A DNA stretch of 64,000 nt from Mycobacterium sp. UM_CSW (GTDB taxonomy: Bacteria > Actinomycetota > Actinomycetes > Mycobacteriales > Mycobacteriaceae), in the NCBI RefSeq assembly GCF_000455205.1, contig NZ_AUWQ01000007.1, positions 20,014 through 84,013 of the forward strand, read 5' to 3'. A program made the position numbers and the translations under genes. The notes under the pieces were generated by a model. That model worked only from the letters and a program-made list of their open reading frames with translations, ran no database searches and was not told the DNA's origin. Positions 47,701 to 55,770 of the stretch are shown here, piece after piece; position 1 is the stretch's first letter, and every line of letters starts with the position of its first letter.

Positions 47701-50700
47701 GTCAGCTCCTTCGGCTTCACCGGCACCAACGCGCACGTGCTGATCGAGGAGGCGCCACCGCTCTCGACCGCCGACGAATACTCGACCAGCGACGTCTTTC
47801 GCGACGATACCGCGGCAGCGGAGTCGGACGCTCAGGACGAACCGGTCGAGGTGCTGCCGCTGTCCGCGCGCTCACCGGAGGCGTTGGTGGCGTTGGTGCA
47901 GCGATACGGGGAATGGCTGAATGCCCACCCGAAGGTCGACATCGCCGACGTGTGCTTCACGGCCGGGGCCGGGCGTTCGCATTTCGAGCACCGGGCCGCG
48001 TTGGTCGTGGATTCGGTTCAGGGCGCCCGGGAAGCGCTGGCCGAGTTGGCCGAGAACCGGATGCGGCCGGGAGTGGTGCGCGGCGAGTGCACGGACCCGC
48101 CGACGACGGCGTGGTTGTTCACCGGGCAGGGCAGCCAGTACCCGGGGATGGCGCGCGAGTTGTTCGATGCGGAGCCGGTTTTCGCGGACACGGTGACCCG
48201 CTGCGCCGAAGCGGTCGACGGAATGCTGCCGCGCCCGTTGCTGGAGGTGCTGTTCGCAACGGACCGGGAAACGGCCGGTGAGGCCGGGAAGATGCTGCGG
48301 CACACCTCTTTTGCGCAGCCCGCGCTTTTCGCAGTCGAGATGGGTCTGGCCCGGCTGTGGCAGTCCTGGGGCATCGAGCCCGACGTGGTGCTGGGGCACA
48401 GCGTGGGCCAGTACGCGGCGGCGTGTGTGGCCGGGGTTTTCAGCCTCGAGGACGGGGCCCGGCTGATCGCCGAGCGCGGCCGGCTGTTCGGCAGCCTGCC
48501 CGACGGCGGGCGAATGGTGGCGGTGTTCGCCGACGCCAAGTACGTCGAGGAGATCGCCAACGACTTCCCCCTGGTGTCGGTTGCCGCCTACAACGGCCCG
48601 AACACGGTGCTCTCGGGACCCGGCGACGACCTGGAACAGATCTTCGCCAGGTGCGGTGGCGACGGGATCCGGTGCAGCTGGCTGGAAACCAGCCACGCGT
48701 TCCACTCGGAGCTGCTGGAACCGGTCCTCGGTGAATTCGAGTCGTACGCGGCGCAGTTCGAGTTCGCCGTGCCGACGTTGCCGCTGGTGTGCAACCGCAC
48801 CGGCGCCGTGCTGACCGCGGAAACCCCTCTGGACGCACAGTATTGGCGGCGGCATTCGCGCCAGCCGGTGCAGTTCGCCGAAAGCGTGCGCACCGTGGCC
48901 GCGCTGGGCTGCTCGGTGTTGATGGAGATCGGTCCGCAACCGGTTTTGACCGGCGCCGCGGTGCAGGTCTGGCCGGAACACCTCGCCGCGCCGCGCGCGA
49001 TCGTCTCGCTGCGCAAGGGCATCGGCGACCGGCGCCAGATCGCCGAGGCGGTGGCCGCGGCCTACGTCAGCGGCCACCGGCCCACGTTCGCCGCGCTACA
49101 CCGTCAACCCCGTCGCAGGCTCGAACTGCCCACCTATCCGTTCCAGCGCCGTCACTTCTGGCCCAAGACCGCCGGGATCGCCGGCATCGACGGACCGGGC
49201 GCCGGAGTATCCGGAATCCTCGGCAGCGCAAAGGAGCTCGCCTCCGGCGATTCCGTCTACACGAGCCGACTCTCCGTCAAGTCGCAGCCGTGGCTTTCCG
49301 ATCACGTCATCTACGGCACTGTCGTCGTTCCGGGCGCGACGTACGCGGCCATGGCGCTCGCCGCCGTCGGGCCGCCGGCGCGGGTACAGGACGTGTTTTT
49401 CTACGAGCCGATCATCCTGCCCGAGAGGGCTTCTCGCGAGGTGCAGCTGACCCTGCACCCGCTGGAGGACGGAGGGGGCTGGAGCTTCCGCGTGCACAGC
49501 CGCCCCTACGGCGTCAGCGATGCCGAATGGTCGCTGAATGCCGACGGGACCCTGAACACCGGACTCAGCCCTGTCGCTGATGTCGCTGATGCCGGCGCGG
49601 GACCCGCGGAGTCCGAGGATTCGATCGACACGGCGATCGAGCGGATGAACCGCATGCGTCCGCAGCAGCTGTTCGAAACCTTCGCCGACATGGAGCTGGC
49701 CTGGGGGCCCAACTGGTCAGGTTCGCTGAAGTCGCTGTGGCTCGGTGAGGGCGAGGCGATCGGCGACATTACCGTCGGCGAGGAACTGGCCGAACATCTC
49801 GGAACAGAGCCGATGCATCCGGTGCTGATGGACCTGTGCACCGGTGTCGCGTTCCCGGCGTTCCCGGCGCTGCTGGCGGCCGAACAGGGCGTCTCCGACC
49901 TGTTCTTGCCGTTGCGATACGGGCAGGTCGAGCTGCGCGAGAAGATGCCGCGGCGGTTTTACTGCCGCGCGAAGTGGCACACCAGCGGCCTCGACAGCGA
50001 AACCCAGGTCTTCGATCTCGACTTCGTCGATCGCGATGGCCGCCGCCTCGGCGGGATTCGTGAGTTCACCGTCAAGCGGGCGCCCCGGGAGGCGTTGCTG
50101 CGCGGGCTGGGCGGCGACGCCACCCGGCTGCTGTACACCCTCGGCTGGCACGAGGTGCCGGCCCCGCCGTCCAGCGGTGACGCCGAGGGCCCCGGGAACC
50201 TGAACGGCACCTGGCTGGTTGCCGGCTTCGATCAACTCGCGGCCGAGCTGCCGGGCTGCATCGCGTTTGATCCGGCCACCGACCCGGAGCCCGTGGGGCA
50301 GCTGTTGGCGCAGGCCAAGGAGCGCGGCATGCCGTTCTCCGGGATCGTCTGGCGCAGCGCCGGACCGAGCGCGGAGGAGTCGGACGCGCAAGCGGCCGCC
50401 CGCCTCGAGGCGGGGATCGCCCAGTTGCTCAGTGTCGTGCACGCGGTACAGGCCGACGGGAAGCTCAAACTTCCGAACGGGCTGTGGATCATCACCGAGC
50501 GCGCCGTCGCGACCGAGTCCGGCGAGCCGGTCGACCCGGTGCAGGCGGCGCTGTGGGGACTCGGGCGCACCATCGTCAACGAGGAACCGGCCCTGCGCTG
50601 CAGGCTGGTCGATTGCGACGGGTCGGAGCAGGCCGTGCACTCGCTGGCGGGTCTGCTCGGCGCACCGATGGAAGAGCCCGAACTCGCTGTGCGGCAAGGC

Positions 50701-52935
50701 AAGTTCCTGGCGTCCCGGTTGCTGCAGTGGTCGCGTAGCGGTCATCTCGCGTTGCCGCGGTCAACCGATTACGTCCTGGCACCCACCGAGCGCGGCGCGA
50801 TCGACAACCTGCGCCTGACCGAGGCGGAAGTGCCGCCGCCGGGCAACGGCTACGTCCAGGTCCGCGTGGAGGCCGCGGGGTTGAATTTCCGGGACGTGCT
50901 CAATGTGCTGGGCCTCTACCCCGGCGATCCGGGTCCGATCGGCGGCGACTTCGCCGGCGTGGTCACCCAATTGGGCGGCGGCGTCACCGGACTCGAGGTC
51001 GGTCAGCGCGTTTTCGGCTTCATGCAGGGTGCGTTCGCCAGCCGGTTCAACGTGCCGGCCCAGCTGCTGGCGCCGATTCCGGACGGGCTGAGCGCGGTGG
51101 ACGCGGCGACGATCCCCGCTGCGGCGCTGACGGCCCGGCTCGCATTCGACTGGGCGCAGCTTCAGCCCGGTGACCGCGTCCTCGTCCACGCCGCCAGCGG
51201 CGGTGTCGGACTGGCCGCCATCCAGATGGCGCAGCAGCACGGCGCGATCGTGTTCGCCACCGCCAGCACGTACAAACGCGCGACGCTGCGCAAGCTGGGC
51301 GTGGAACACGTCTACGACTCGCGCAGCACGGATTTCGCCGACCAGATCCTGGCCGACACCGACGGCGCCGGCGTCGACGTGGTGCTCAACAGCCTGACCA
51401 ACGAGGGGTTTGTCGAAGCGACCGTGCGGGCCACCGCACAGAATGGCCGCTTCGCAGAGATCGCCAAGCGCGACATCTGGACCCCCGAGCAGATGGCGGC
51501 GGCCCGTCCCGACATCGCCTACGAGATCGTCGCGCTGGACACGGTCACGTTCCAGGAGCCCGAACGCATCCGCGGCCTGCTGGCGGAGGTGTCGGAGGGG
51601 CTGGCCGCCGGTGAGTGGGCGCCACTGCCGGCGGAGATCTACCCGCTGACCGAGGCGAGGACGGCGTTCCGCCGCATGCAGCAGGCCCGGCACATCGGCA
51701 AGATCGTGCTGCAAATGCCGAAACCGCTTCAGCCGCGCGGCGATCGGAGCTACCTGATCACCGGTGGACTCGGGGCGATCGGCCTGCACCTGGCGGCGTA
51801 TCTGGCCCAACTCGGCGCCGGTGACATCGTGTTGACCAGCCGGCGCGCACCCGACGCGGACGCGCAACGGGCGATCGAGGACATCGTCGAGCGATACCAC
51901 TGCCGCGTCCACACGTTCGCGGCGGACGTCGGCGACGGGGCGCAAGTCGAAAAGCTGCTGGAGCGGATCCGTGCGGAGTTGCCGCCGCTCGCGGGGGTGG
52001 CCCATCTGGCGGGCGTGCTCGACGACGCGCTGCTGTCCCAGCAGAGCCTCGAGCGTTTCCGGACGACGTTGGCGCCCAAGGCTTTCGGCGCCAGCTACTT
52101 GGACAGGTTGACGAGAGAAGACGATCTCGACTTCTTCATCGTGTCCTCCTCGGTGGCCAGCCTGCTCGGCTCACCCGGCCAGGCCAACTACTCGACCGCC
52201 AACGCGCTGCTTGACGGGCTGGTGGCGGAGCGAAGGGCGTACGGCTTGCCGGCGACCGGTGTCAACCTTGGTCCGTGGGGCAAGGGCGGCATGGCGTCTT
52301 CGGAGGCCGCGCGCGCCAATCTCGGTGCGCAGGGCCTGATTCCGCTGGAACCCGCGGCCGCCCTCAACGCGCTGGCCGAGGCCGTCGCCAGCGGGACCGC
52401 GCAGGCGACCGTGATCAAGGCCAACTGGCAGCGCGCCGCGAAGCTGCTGGGCAGTTCCCGCCCGCCGATTCTCGACCTGGTGTTGCCGAGTGCCGTCACC
52501 GAGCCGACCGGCGACAGCGAGTTGCTCCGGCAGCTGCAGGAGATACCGGTGGCCCAGCGCGCCGGCTTCATCACCGAATTTCTGCAGCGCGAAGTGCAGG
52601 GCTTCCTGAGGCTCGCGCAACCGCCCGCCGCAACTAGCCGCTTCCTGGACCTGGGTACTGATTCGCTGATGGCGGTCGAATTGCGCAACCGGCTCTACAG
52701 CCAGTTCGGTGGGGCGTTCACGATCAACGCCACCGCGGTATTCGACTATCCGACGATCGGCGGGCTCGCCGAGTACCTGGCAAGCCAGCTACCGGATGCG
52801 GAATCGGAGCCGGCCCCGGCGGCCCCGCAGGAGGCGGAAGCGCCCGCGGAGGAGGCCGGATCGGCTGCGGCGGAGCCGAGCCCGGAATCCATTGCGACGA
52901 GCCAGGAATCCGCTGCGCGGCCGGACCCGAGTTGA
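41752..52935 (+). CDS. pks: Two-module type I polyketide synthase (TPP/phleic-acid type)
   Basis: A 3727-residue PKS. Module 1: KS (Cys187, His322, His362), AT (Ser641 in GHSVGQ; HAFH 739-742), KR (VTGGLGSIG at about 1196), ACP (Ser1513 in GMDSL). Module 2: KS (Cys1747, His1882, His1922), AT (Ser2217; HAFH 2315-2318), DH (His2518 in DHVIYGTVVVPG, Asp2694 in HPVLMD), ER (AASGGVG near 3148), KR (ITGGLGAIG near 3336), ACP (Ser3638 in GTDSL). The HAFH motif marks malonyl-CoA specificity in both ATs, so chains are unbranched. Module 1 lacks DH and ER. There is no thioesterase; the C-terminus is an acidic Ala/Pro/Glu tail. Length is close to the 3.7-kb-residue TPP PKS of M. smegmatis. ATG at 41752 follows GGGGAGG. 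Confidence 0.92.
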   Translation: MTSVEDPMERASASGGFAIVGYAARFPGAADADEFWRVLAEGRDAISEVPEDRWDVDEFFDPDPDVPGKVVTRRAGFVDDVTGFDAPFFGMSAREVRLMDPQHRLLLETAWRAVEHSGTAPTALANSNTGVFVGLATHDYLGMASGELAYPEIEAYMAIGTSNAAAAGRISYRMGLQGPSVAVDTACSSSLVAIHQACQALRLGECDLALAGGANVMLTPATMITFSHAHMLAPDGRCKTFDAAADGYVRGEGCGVIVVKRLEDAIRDGDRIRAVIRGSAINQDGASGGLTVPNGIAQQKVIAEACKRAGIAPGDVGYLEAHGTGTSLGDPIEAQAAGAVFGEGRDPSRPLLIGSVKTNIGHLEAAAGIAGVIKVILALEHELLPRHLHFRTPSPHIPWERLAVQVVQEATAWERDGRPRIAGVSSFGFAGTNAHVIIEEAPAEAGQVAVAPGPGDQRFRVLPLSARTPAALVQIADQYRSWLSAHPEASLTDVCFTAGVGRAHFEHRAALVVNSKESAAELLGALADDRPAPGLLRGLSDDTPKTAWLFTGQGSQYPGMARELFDTEPVFAETVNRCAAVVADVLEKPLLDVIFDVDGPDSEETLRQTSYAQPALFAVEMGLARLWQSWGFEPDVVLGHSVGQFAAACVAGVFSLEDGALLMAERGRLFGSLPEGGRMVAVFAAAERVEALTDEFPSLSVAAYNGANTVLSGPAQDLDQAVARLAADGVRCDWLDTSHAFHSSLLDPILDDFESYANRFDFSPPQRILVCNRTGAALGRSVRLDGAYWRRHARQPVEFAKSVRTLAELNCKVLLEIGPQPVLTAAALRAWPDPGTAPRAIASLRRGAADHRQIGEALAGAYVMGHLPDFAAVTGPARKLDLPTYPFQHREYWYRDNRERPNQQQNTATSTETVRLLEDGRIEELAALLDGTSGDQQTLHVLRKLAAQHNQQRDTRSIADDRYEVRWETSTAEPAKVPDPDAALPAWLLIGNDAEAVRPLVDVLTSRGHQHRILGLPVSDADEEHLAAALRAAEADESTLRVLHVAALDSDTAPSARSLLRMQHRILGGTRRLFRAAVSAELRAPIWVVTRGAQRVTDADSVSPDQSCLWGFGRAAALEHPQVWGGLADLPRGSEDDADEWSRLIDRLTAAPRESGVREDQVALRDQAVYVPRLVRRAGSPAAAPLALRGDATYLVTGGLGSIGLEIAGYLAAHGARHLVLTGRRAPSDAAQQRIDGIHEQHGCEVRVIAADVSDAHDVARLLATVQAELPPVKGIVHAAGEIGTTPLRALDDDEVDRVFAGKVWGAWNLSEAALDTFGLQLDFFVNTSSIASVWGGFGQTAYGAANAFLDGQAWRLREHGVPAISVNFGPWSAGMADADARARLDRRGVRTLAPSDALAGMAELMAAAAAQGVANGVVARIDWARFLPLYQQAGRRSLLAELEREVPDSVAALPLSRPSGPTRLVEQLTNAPVQQRKKLLVDYLREAVAEVTRVDASEIREDAGFFDLGMDSLMAIELRQRLEQGVGKEIPATLAMDHPRLVDVADYLLADVLGIGEQTESKPRPAAAVPTRTDEPIAIVAVACRFPGAPNPEAFWELLAGGVDAIREIPEDRFDVDEFYDPDPETPGKIYSRFGGFIDEIDGFDPEFFGISPREAVWIDPQQRLMLETAWEGLERAGYSPGALRGSRSGIFVGVGANEYSHLLSAGSVEKLEPHFITGNALNAISGRVAFALGLEGPAVAVDTACSSSLVAVHQACQALHSGDCDLALAGGVNVLLSPVTIIAASRARMLSPVGRCKTFDASADGYVRSEGCGILVLKRLSDAVRDGDRVCAVIPSSAVNQDGASSGLTVPNGGAQQRLISSALARAGLTGRDVDYLEAHGTGTALGDPIEVQAAGAVFGAARDADRPLLIGSVKTNIGHLESASGVAGLIKVVLSLQHEMLPQSLHFETPSPHIPWDSLPVRVVDKAIPWQANGNPRRAGVSSFGFTGTNAHVLIEEAPPLSTADEYSTSDVFRDDTAAAESDAQDEPVEVLPLSARSPEALVALVQRYGEWLNAHPKVDIADVCFTAGAGRSHFEHRAALVVDSVQGAREALAELAENRMRPGVVRGECTDPPTTAWLFTGQGSQYPGMARELFDAEPVFADTVTRCAEAVDGMLPRPLLEVLFATDRETAGEAGKMLRHTSFAQPALFAVEMGLARLWQSWGIEPDVVLGHSVGQYAAACVAGVFSLEDGARLIAERGRLFGSLPDGGRMVAVFADAKYVEEIANDFPLVSVAAYNGPNTVLSGPGDDLEQIFARCGGDGIRCSWLETSHAFHSELLEPVLGEFESYAAQFEFAVPTLPLVCNRTGAVLTAETPLDAQYWRRHSRQPVQFAESVRTVAALGCSVLMEIGPQPVLTGAAVQVWPEHLAAPRAIVSLRKGIGDRRQIAEAVAAAYVSGHRPTFAALHRQPRRRLELPTYPFQRRHFWPKTAGIAGIDGPGAGVSGILGSAKELASGDSVYTSRLSVKSQPWLSDHVIYGTVVVPGATYAAMALAAVGPPARVQDVFFYEPIILPERASREVQLTLHPLEDGGGWSFRVHSRPYGVSDAEWSLNADGTLNTGLSPVADVADAGAGPAESEDSIDTAIERMNRMRPQQLFETFADMELAWGPNWSGSLKSLWLGEGEAIGDITVGEELAEHLGTEPMHPVLMDLCTGVAFPAFPALLAAEQGVSDLFLPLRYGQVELREKMPRRFYCRAKWHTSGLDSETQVFDLDFVDRDGRRLGGIREFTVKRAPREALLRGLGGDATRLLYTLGWHEVPAPPSSGDAEGPGNLNGTWLVAGFDQLAAELPGCIAFDPATDPEPVGQLLAQAKERGMPFSGIVWRSAGPSAEESDAQAAARLEAGIAQLLSVVHAVQADGKLKLPNGLWIITERAVATESGEPVDPVQAALWGLGRTIVNEEPALRCRLVDCDGSEQAVHSLAGLLGAPMEEPELAVRQGKFLASRLLQWSRSGHLALPRSTDYVLAPTERGAIDNLRLTEAEVPPPGNGYVQVRVEAAGLNFRDVLNVLGLYPGDPGPIGGDFAGVVTQLGGGVTGLEVGQRVFGFMQGAFASRFNVPAQLLAPIPDGLSAVDAATIPAAALTARLAFDWAQLQPGDRVLVHAASGGVGLAAIQMAQQHGAIVFATASTYKRATLRKLGVEHVYDSRSTDFADQILADTDGAGVDVVLNSLTNEGFVEATVRATAQNGRFAEIAKRDIWTPEQMAAARPDIAYEIVALDTVTFQEPERIRGLLAEVSEGLAAGEWAPLPAEIYPLTEARTAFRRMQQARHIGKIVLQMPKPLQPRGDRSYLITGGLGAIGLHLAAYLAQLGAGDIVLTSRRAPDADAQRAIEDIVERYHCRVHTFAADVGDGAQVEKLLERIRAELPPLAGVAHLAGVLDDALLSQQSLERFRTTLAPKAFGASYLDRLTREDDLDFFIVSSSVASLLGSPGQANYSTANALLDGLVAERRAYGLPATGVNLGPWGKGGMASSEAARANLGAQGLIPLEPAAALNALAEAVASGTAQATVIKANWQRAAKLLGSSRPPILDLVLPSAVTEPTGDSELLRQLQEIPVAQRAGFITEFLQREVQGFLRLAQPPAATSRFLDLGTDSLMAVELRNRLYSQFGGAFTINATAVFDYPTIGGLAEYLASQLPDAESEPAPAAPQEAEAPAEEAGSAAAEPSPESIATSQESAARPDPS

Positions 52936-52947
52936 TGCCCCGACGCC

Positions 52948-53390
52948 TCAGTCGGCGATATCGAATCCGGTGATGACCTTGGTGGGGCGCACCCGCACCA
53001 CCAGTTCGCCGGGGACGGCGTTGCGGCGGCCGAACTCGTCCGCGCGGTCGGCGCCCATGTAGCGCGCACCGGTGCGCGTCGCGACGTCGAGCACGTCCGG
53101 TTGATCCTCGCTCACCGACGCCAGGCCCTGCACCTGGACGAACGAATACGGCGGATGCGGATCGTCGACACAGATCACGACCCGCGAATCCCTAGCCAGT
53201 GCACGGCCTTTCGAGGTGTCCCGGCCGGTGGTGAACGCCAGTTGGCCGTCGTCGACAACAAACCAAACCGGCGCGACCAGCGGCCGCCCGTCGGCGGCGA
53301 CGTAGCCGAACATTCACGGTGCGGGCAGCCTCCGAAAAACACCGAGAGGAACTCAACGACCCGGTCGGAGAGTTCTGCGGGTTCGGCCGT
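52948..53390 (-). pseudogene. PPOX-class F420/FMN-dependent protein with decayed 5' end
   Basis: The intact part (52948-53313, 121 residues from an ATG) starts MFGYVAADGRPLVAPVWF, mid-way into the first beta strands of a pyridoxamine-oxidase-like split barrel, and continues through GRDTSKGRALARDSRVVICVDD to the usual end. Family members have about 25 more residues. Those are recognisable upstream in other frames: TAEPAELSDRVVEFLSVF, then SEAARTV, then the ATG, requiring removal of one T from a T5 run (53335-53339) and one base at 53314. The expected start codon is ACG (53388-53390) right after the fadE stop. Real decay or sequencing error are both possible. A short functional protein from the ATG is less likely. 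Confidence 0.6.
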
Positions 53391-53393
53391 GCG

Positions 53394-54500
53394 CTACAGC
53401 CGGGCCAGGTCGTAGTCGCCGAGATGGTCGATCAGGTTGTGCAGGTGGTCGCTGGAGGTGCCCAGCGTGTGTTCGATCGCGGTGAGCCGGGCCGCGTAGT
53501 GGCTGACGGGATATTCGGCGGTGACGCCGATTCCGCCGTGCATCTGGATCGATTCCTGTGCGATGTGCCGCCCCGACCGGCCGATCTGCACCTTGGCGCG
53601 CGACGCGATCAGCGGGTCCAGGTTGCCGTCGGCGATCGACATCGCGGCGTAGAAGCTCATGCTGCGCGCCACTTCCAGCGACACATACATGTCGGCGGCC
53701 CGCTGGGTGAGCGCCTGGAACTTGTTGAGCGTGACACCGAACTGCTTGCGAGTCTTGAGGTAGTCGGTGGTCAGGCGAAGCGCTTCCTCCATGGCCCCGA
53801 CAGCTTCGGAGCACAACGCCGACTGGATCCGGATGACGGCGTTGCGGATGGCGAGCGAGGCGTCCCCGCCTTCGCCAAGCGGTTCGGCGGCGGCGCCGTC
53901 GAGATCGACCTGGGCGCCGCGCTGTCCGTCGAAGGTCCGGTAAGGATGCCGGGTGACCGAATCCGCGTCGACGAGGAACAGGCCGGTGCCGCCGTCGGGC
54001 AACGCGGCGCTGACCACCAACGCGTCTGCGCAGTCGCCGGCCAGCACGGGGTTCTTGCGTCCGCTCAACGTCCACGAATCACCTTGCCGCGCAGCGGTAG
54101 TGGTGACCGTGGCCGACGGGGCGCGGTGCCCCGGTTCCAGGTGGGCGAAGGCCAGCAGGTGTTGGCCGGCCGCGACCTCGTCGAGCTGTTGCTTCTGGGC
54201 GTCGCTGCCCAGCTCGGCGATCAGCGCACCCGGTGCGAGCGCGGCGTGCAGGATGGGTTCGGGCGCTAACCGGCGCCCGACCTCGGTTAGCACCACCATG
54301 ATCTCGATCTGGCCGGCCTCGTCCGGCTCGAACCCGAGGCCGAGGATCCCGGTGTCGGCGAGCTGACTCCACACCTCGCGGCTCCAGCCGAGGTCGGACC
54401 CGATGACCTTGTTGCGGCTTTCCGGGTCGTATGTGCGGGAGAGCAGGTCGCGGGTGGTGTCGCGCAGCAGGGACTGCTCGTCGGTCAATTGGAAGTCCAT
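53394..54500 (-). CDS. Acyl-CoA dehydrogenase, second subunit-like (FadE)
   Basis: A 368-residue acyl-CoA dehydrogenase fold: N-terminal helices (MDFQLTDEQSLLRDT), a beta domain, and C-terminal helices with TRKQFGVTLNKFQALTQRAADM and IQMHGGIGVTAEYPVSHY. It is shorter than catabolic FadE homotetramers and sits 7 nt after a second, different FadE gene, the pattern of mycobacterial alpha2-beta2 dehydrogenases that act on sterol side chains or unusual acyl-CoAs. GAGG precedes the ATG. The damaged PPOX gene follows immediately. Confidence 0.85.
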   Translation of the reverse strand: MDFQLTDEQSLLRDTTRDLLSRTYDPESRNKVIGSDLGWSREVWSQLADTGILGLGFEPDEAGQIEIMVVLTEVGRRLAPEPILHAALAPGALIAELGSDAQKQQLDEVAAGQHLLAFAHLEPGHRAPSATVTTTAARQGDSWTLSGRKNPVLAGDCADALVVSAALPDGGTGLFLVDADSVTRHPYRTFDGQRGAQVDLDGAAAEPLGEGGDASLAIRNAVIRIQSALCSEAVGAMEEALRLTTDYLKTRKQFGVTLNKFQALTQRAADMYVSLEVARSMSFYAAMSIADGNLDPLIASRAKVQIGRSGRHIAQESIQMHGGIGVTAEYPVSHYAARLTAIEHTLGTSSDHLHNLIDHLGDYDLARL

Positions 54501-54507
54501 GGCTGCC

Positions 54508-55668
54508 TCACAATCCGAGAATGGTGGACGCGATGATGTTGCGCTGTACCTCGCTGCTGCCGCCGTAGATCGTCGTCTTGCGGTAGTTGAGGTAGTGCGG
54601 CGCGCTGTGTTGCGCCCACGAGGGTGATGAAATGTCTTCCCCGTCGGCCGGCAGCGCGTCCGGGCCGGCGACCTCGACCAGCAGCTCGGTCGCGATCTGC
54701 TGCAGTTGACTGCCGCGCAGCTTGAGCACCGACGACGCCGGGTTGGGCTGGCCGTCCGCGGAATCCGACACCACCCGCGATTGCGTGAGTTCCAGTGCCA
54801 GGACCTCGTTTTCGGCCTCGGCGAGTCGCGCCGCGAACAGGGGATCGTTGAGCACCCCGGTTTCGGCGGCGTGTTTTTTCACCTCGGCGAGGCGCACCTT
54901 GGTGCGTCCCACGCCGGCGATGCCGGTGCGTTCGTTGCCGAGCAGGAACTTCGCGTACGTCCAGCCCTGATTCTCGTGTCCGACAAGCTGATCGGCGGGC
55001 ACCCGGACATCGGAGAAGAACAACTCGTTGATCTCCTGGCCGCCGTCGATCGTCTTGATCGGCCGCAGGGTGATGCCCGGCGTCTTCATGTCGAAGAGCA
55101 GAAACGAGATTCCGGCCTGCCGCTTGGGCGCCTGCGGATCGGTGCGCACCAGGCAGAAGATCCAGTCCGCGTACTGGCCGAGCGTTGTCCAGGTCTTCTG
55201 GCCGTTGACGATGTAGTGGTCGCCGTCGCGGACCGCGGTGGTGCGCAGCGACGCCAGGTCGGAGCCGGCCTCGGGCTCGGAGAAGCCCTGGCACCACCAG
55301 ATGTCGAGGCTGGCCGTCGGCGGCAGGAAGCGTTGTTTGATCTCCTCGGAACCGAATTCGGCGATCACCGGGCCGACCATCTTGGTGTTGAAGTTCAGCG
55401 GCTCGGGCACGCACGCCAGTTGCATTTCGTCGGCCCAAATCTGGTGCTGGGTCGGCGTCCAGTCCTTGCCGCCCCATTCGACGGGCCAACTCGGGACCGC
55501 CAGACCGTGCTCGTGCAGGATCTTGTGGCTGGTCACGATGTCTTCGCGGCGCACCGACGCCGAGCCCTGGCGTACCCGGTCCCGCAGCTCTTGGGGTATC
55601 TGGGTGGTGTAGAAGGTGCGAAGCTCGTCGCGGAACGCGGCTTCCTCCGGTGTGAGCGCCAGTTGCAT
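54508..55668 (-). CDS. Acyl-CoA dehydrogenase (FadE), first of a pair
   Basis: A 386-residue acyl-CoA dehydrogenase that would oxidise an acyl-CoA at the alpha-beta bond, passing electrons to ETF. FAD-site motif WWCQGFSEPEAGSDLASLRT and NGQKTWTT are present. The C-terminus reads TTIYGGSSEVQRNIIA, so the Glu found in YEGT of medium-chain enzymes is Gly here, as in paired heteromeric FadE proteins. AAAGGAGG precedes the ATG. It is the first gene of fadE-fadE-(PPOX), just outside the TPP-like genes; a link to phleic acid metabolism is unproven. Confidence 0.87.
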   Translation of the reverse strand: MQLALTPEEAAFRDELRTFYTTQIPQELRDRVRQGSASVRREDIVTSHKILHEHGLAVPSWPVEWGGKDWTPTQHQIWADEMQLACVPEPLNFNTKMVGPVIAEFGSEEIKQRFLPPTASLDIWWCQGFSEPEAGSDLASLRTTAVRDGDHYIVNGQKTWTTLGQYADWIFCLVRTDPQAPKRQAGISFLLFDMKTPGITLRPIKTIDGGQEINELFFSDVRVPADQLVGHENQGWTYAKFLLGNERTGIAGVGRTKVRLAEVKKHAAETGVLNDPLFAARLAEAENEVLALELTQSRVVSDSADGQPNPASSVLKLRGSQLQQIATELLVEVAGPDALPADGEDISSPSWAQHSAPHYLNYRKTTIYGGSSEVQRNIIASTILGL

Positions 55669-55770
55669 GGCAGCCTCCTTTGTCGCGCGACCACCGGATC
55701 GTGAATCCTCAGCGTCAGACCGGCAGTCTCGTCCTGCAGGTTAGGCGCACAACGCCGTTCAACGTTAATC

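Noticed and set aside
33813-52935. Sulfolipid or DAT/PAT locus (Pks2, Pks3/4) reading of the pks-papA-mmpL-fadD block
   Set aside because: Those PKSs are single-module and use methylmalonyl-CoA. Here there are two modules with malonyl-type HAFH in both ATs, which fits TPP.
29140-52935. Glycopeptidolipid locus
   Set aside because: mmpS-mmpL, papA, fadD and pks also occur near GPL genes, but no NRPS (mps1/mps2), mbtH, gap or glycosyltransferase genes are present.
41752-52935. PDIM PpsB-PpsC fusion
   Set aside because: The domain layout is the same, but ppsA, ppsD, ppsE, mas, drrABC and papA5 are missing and the neighbours fit TPP.
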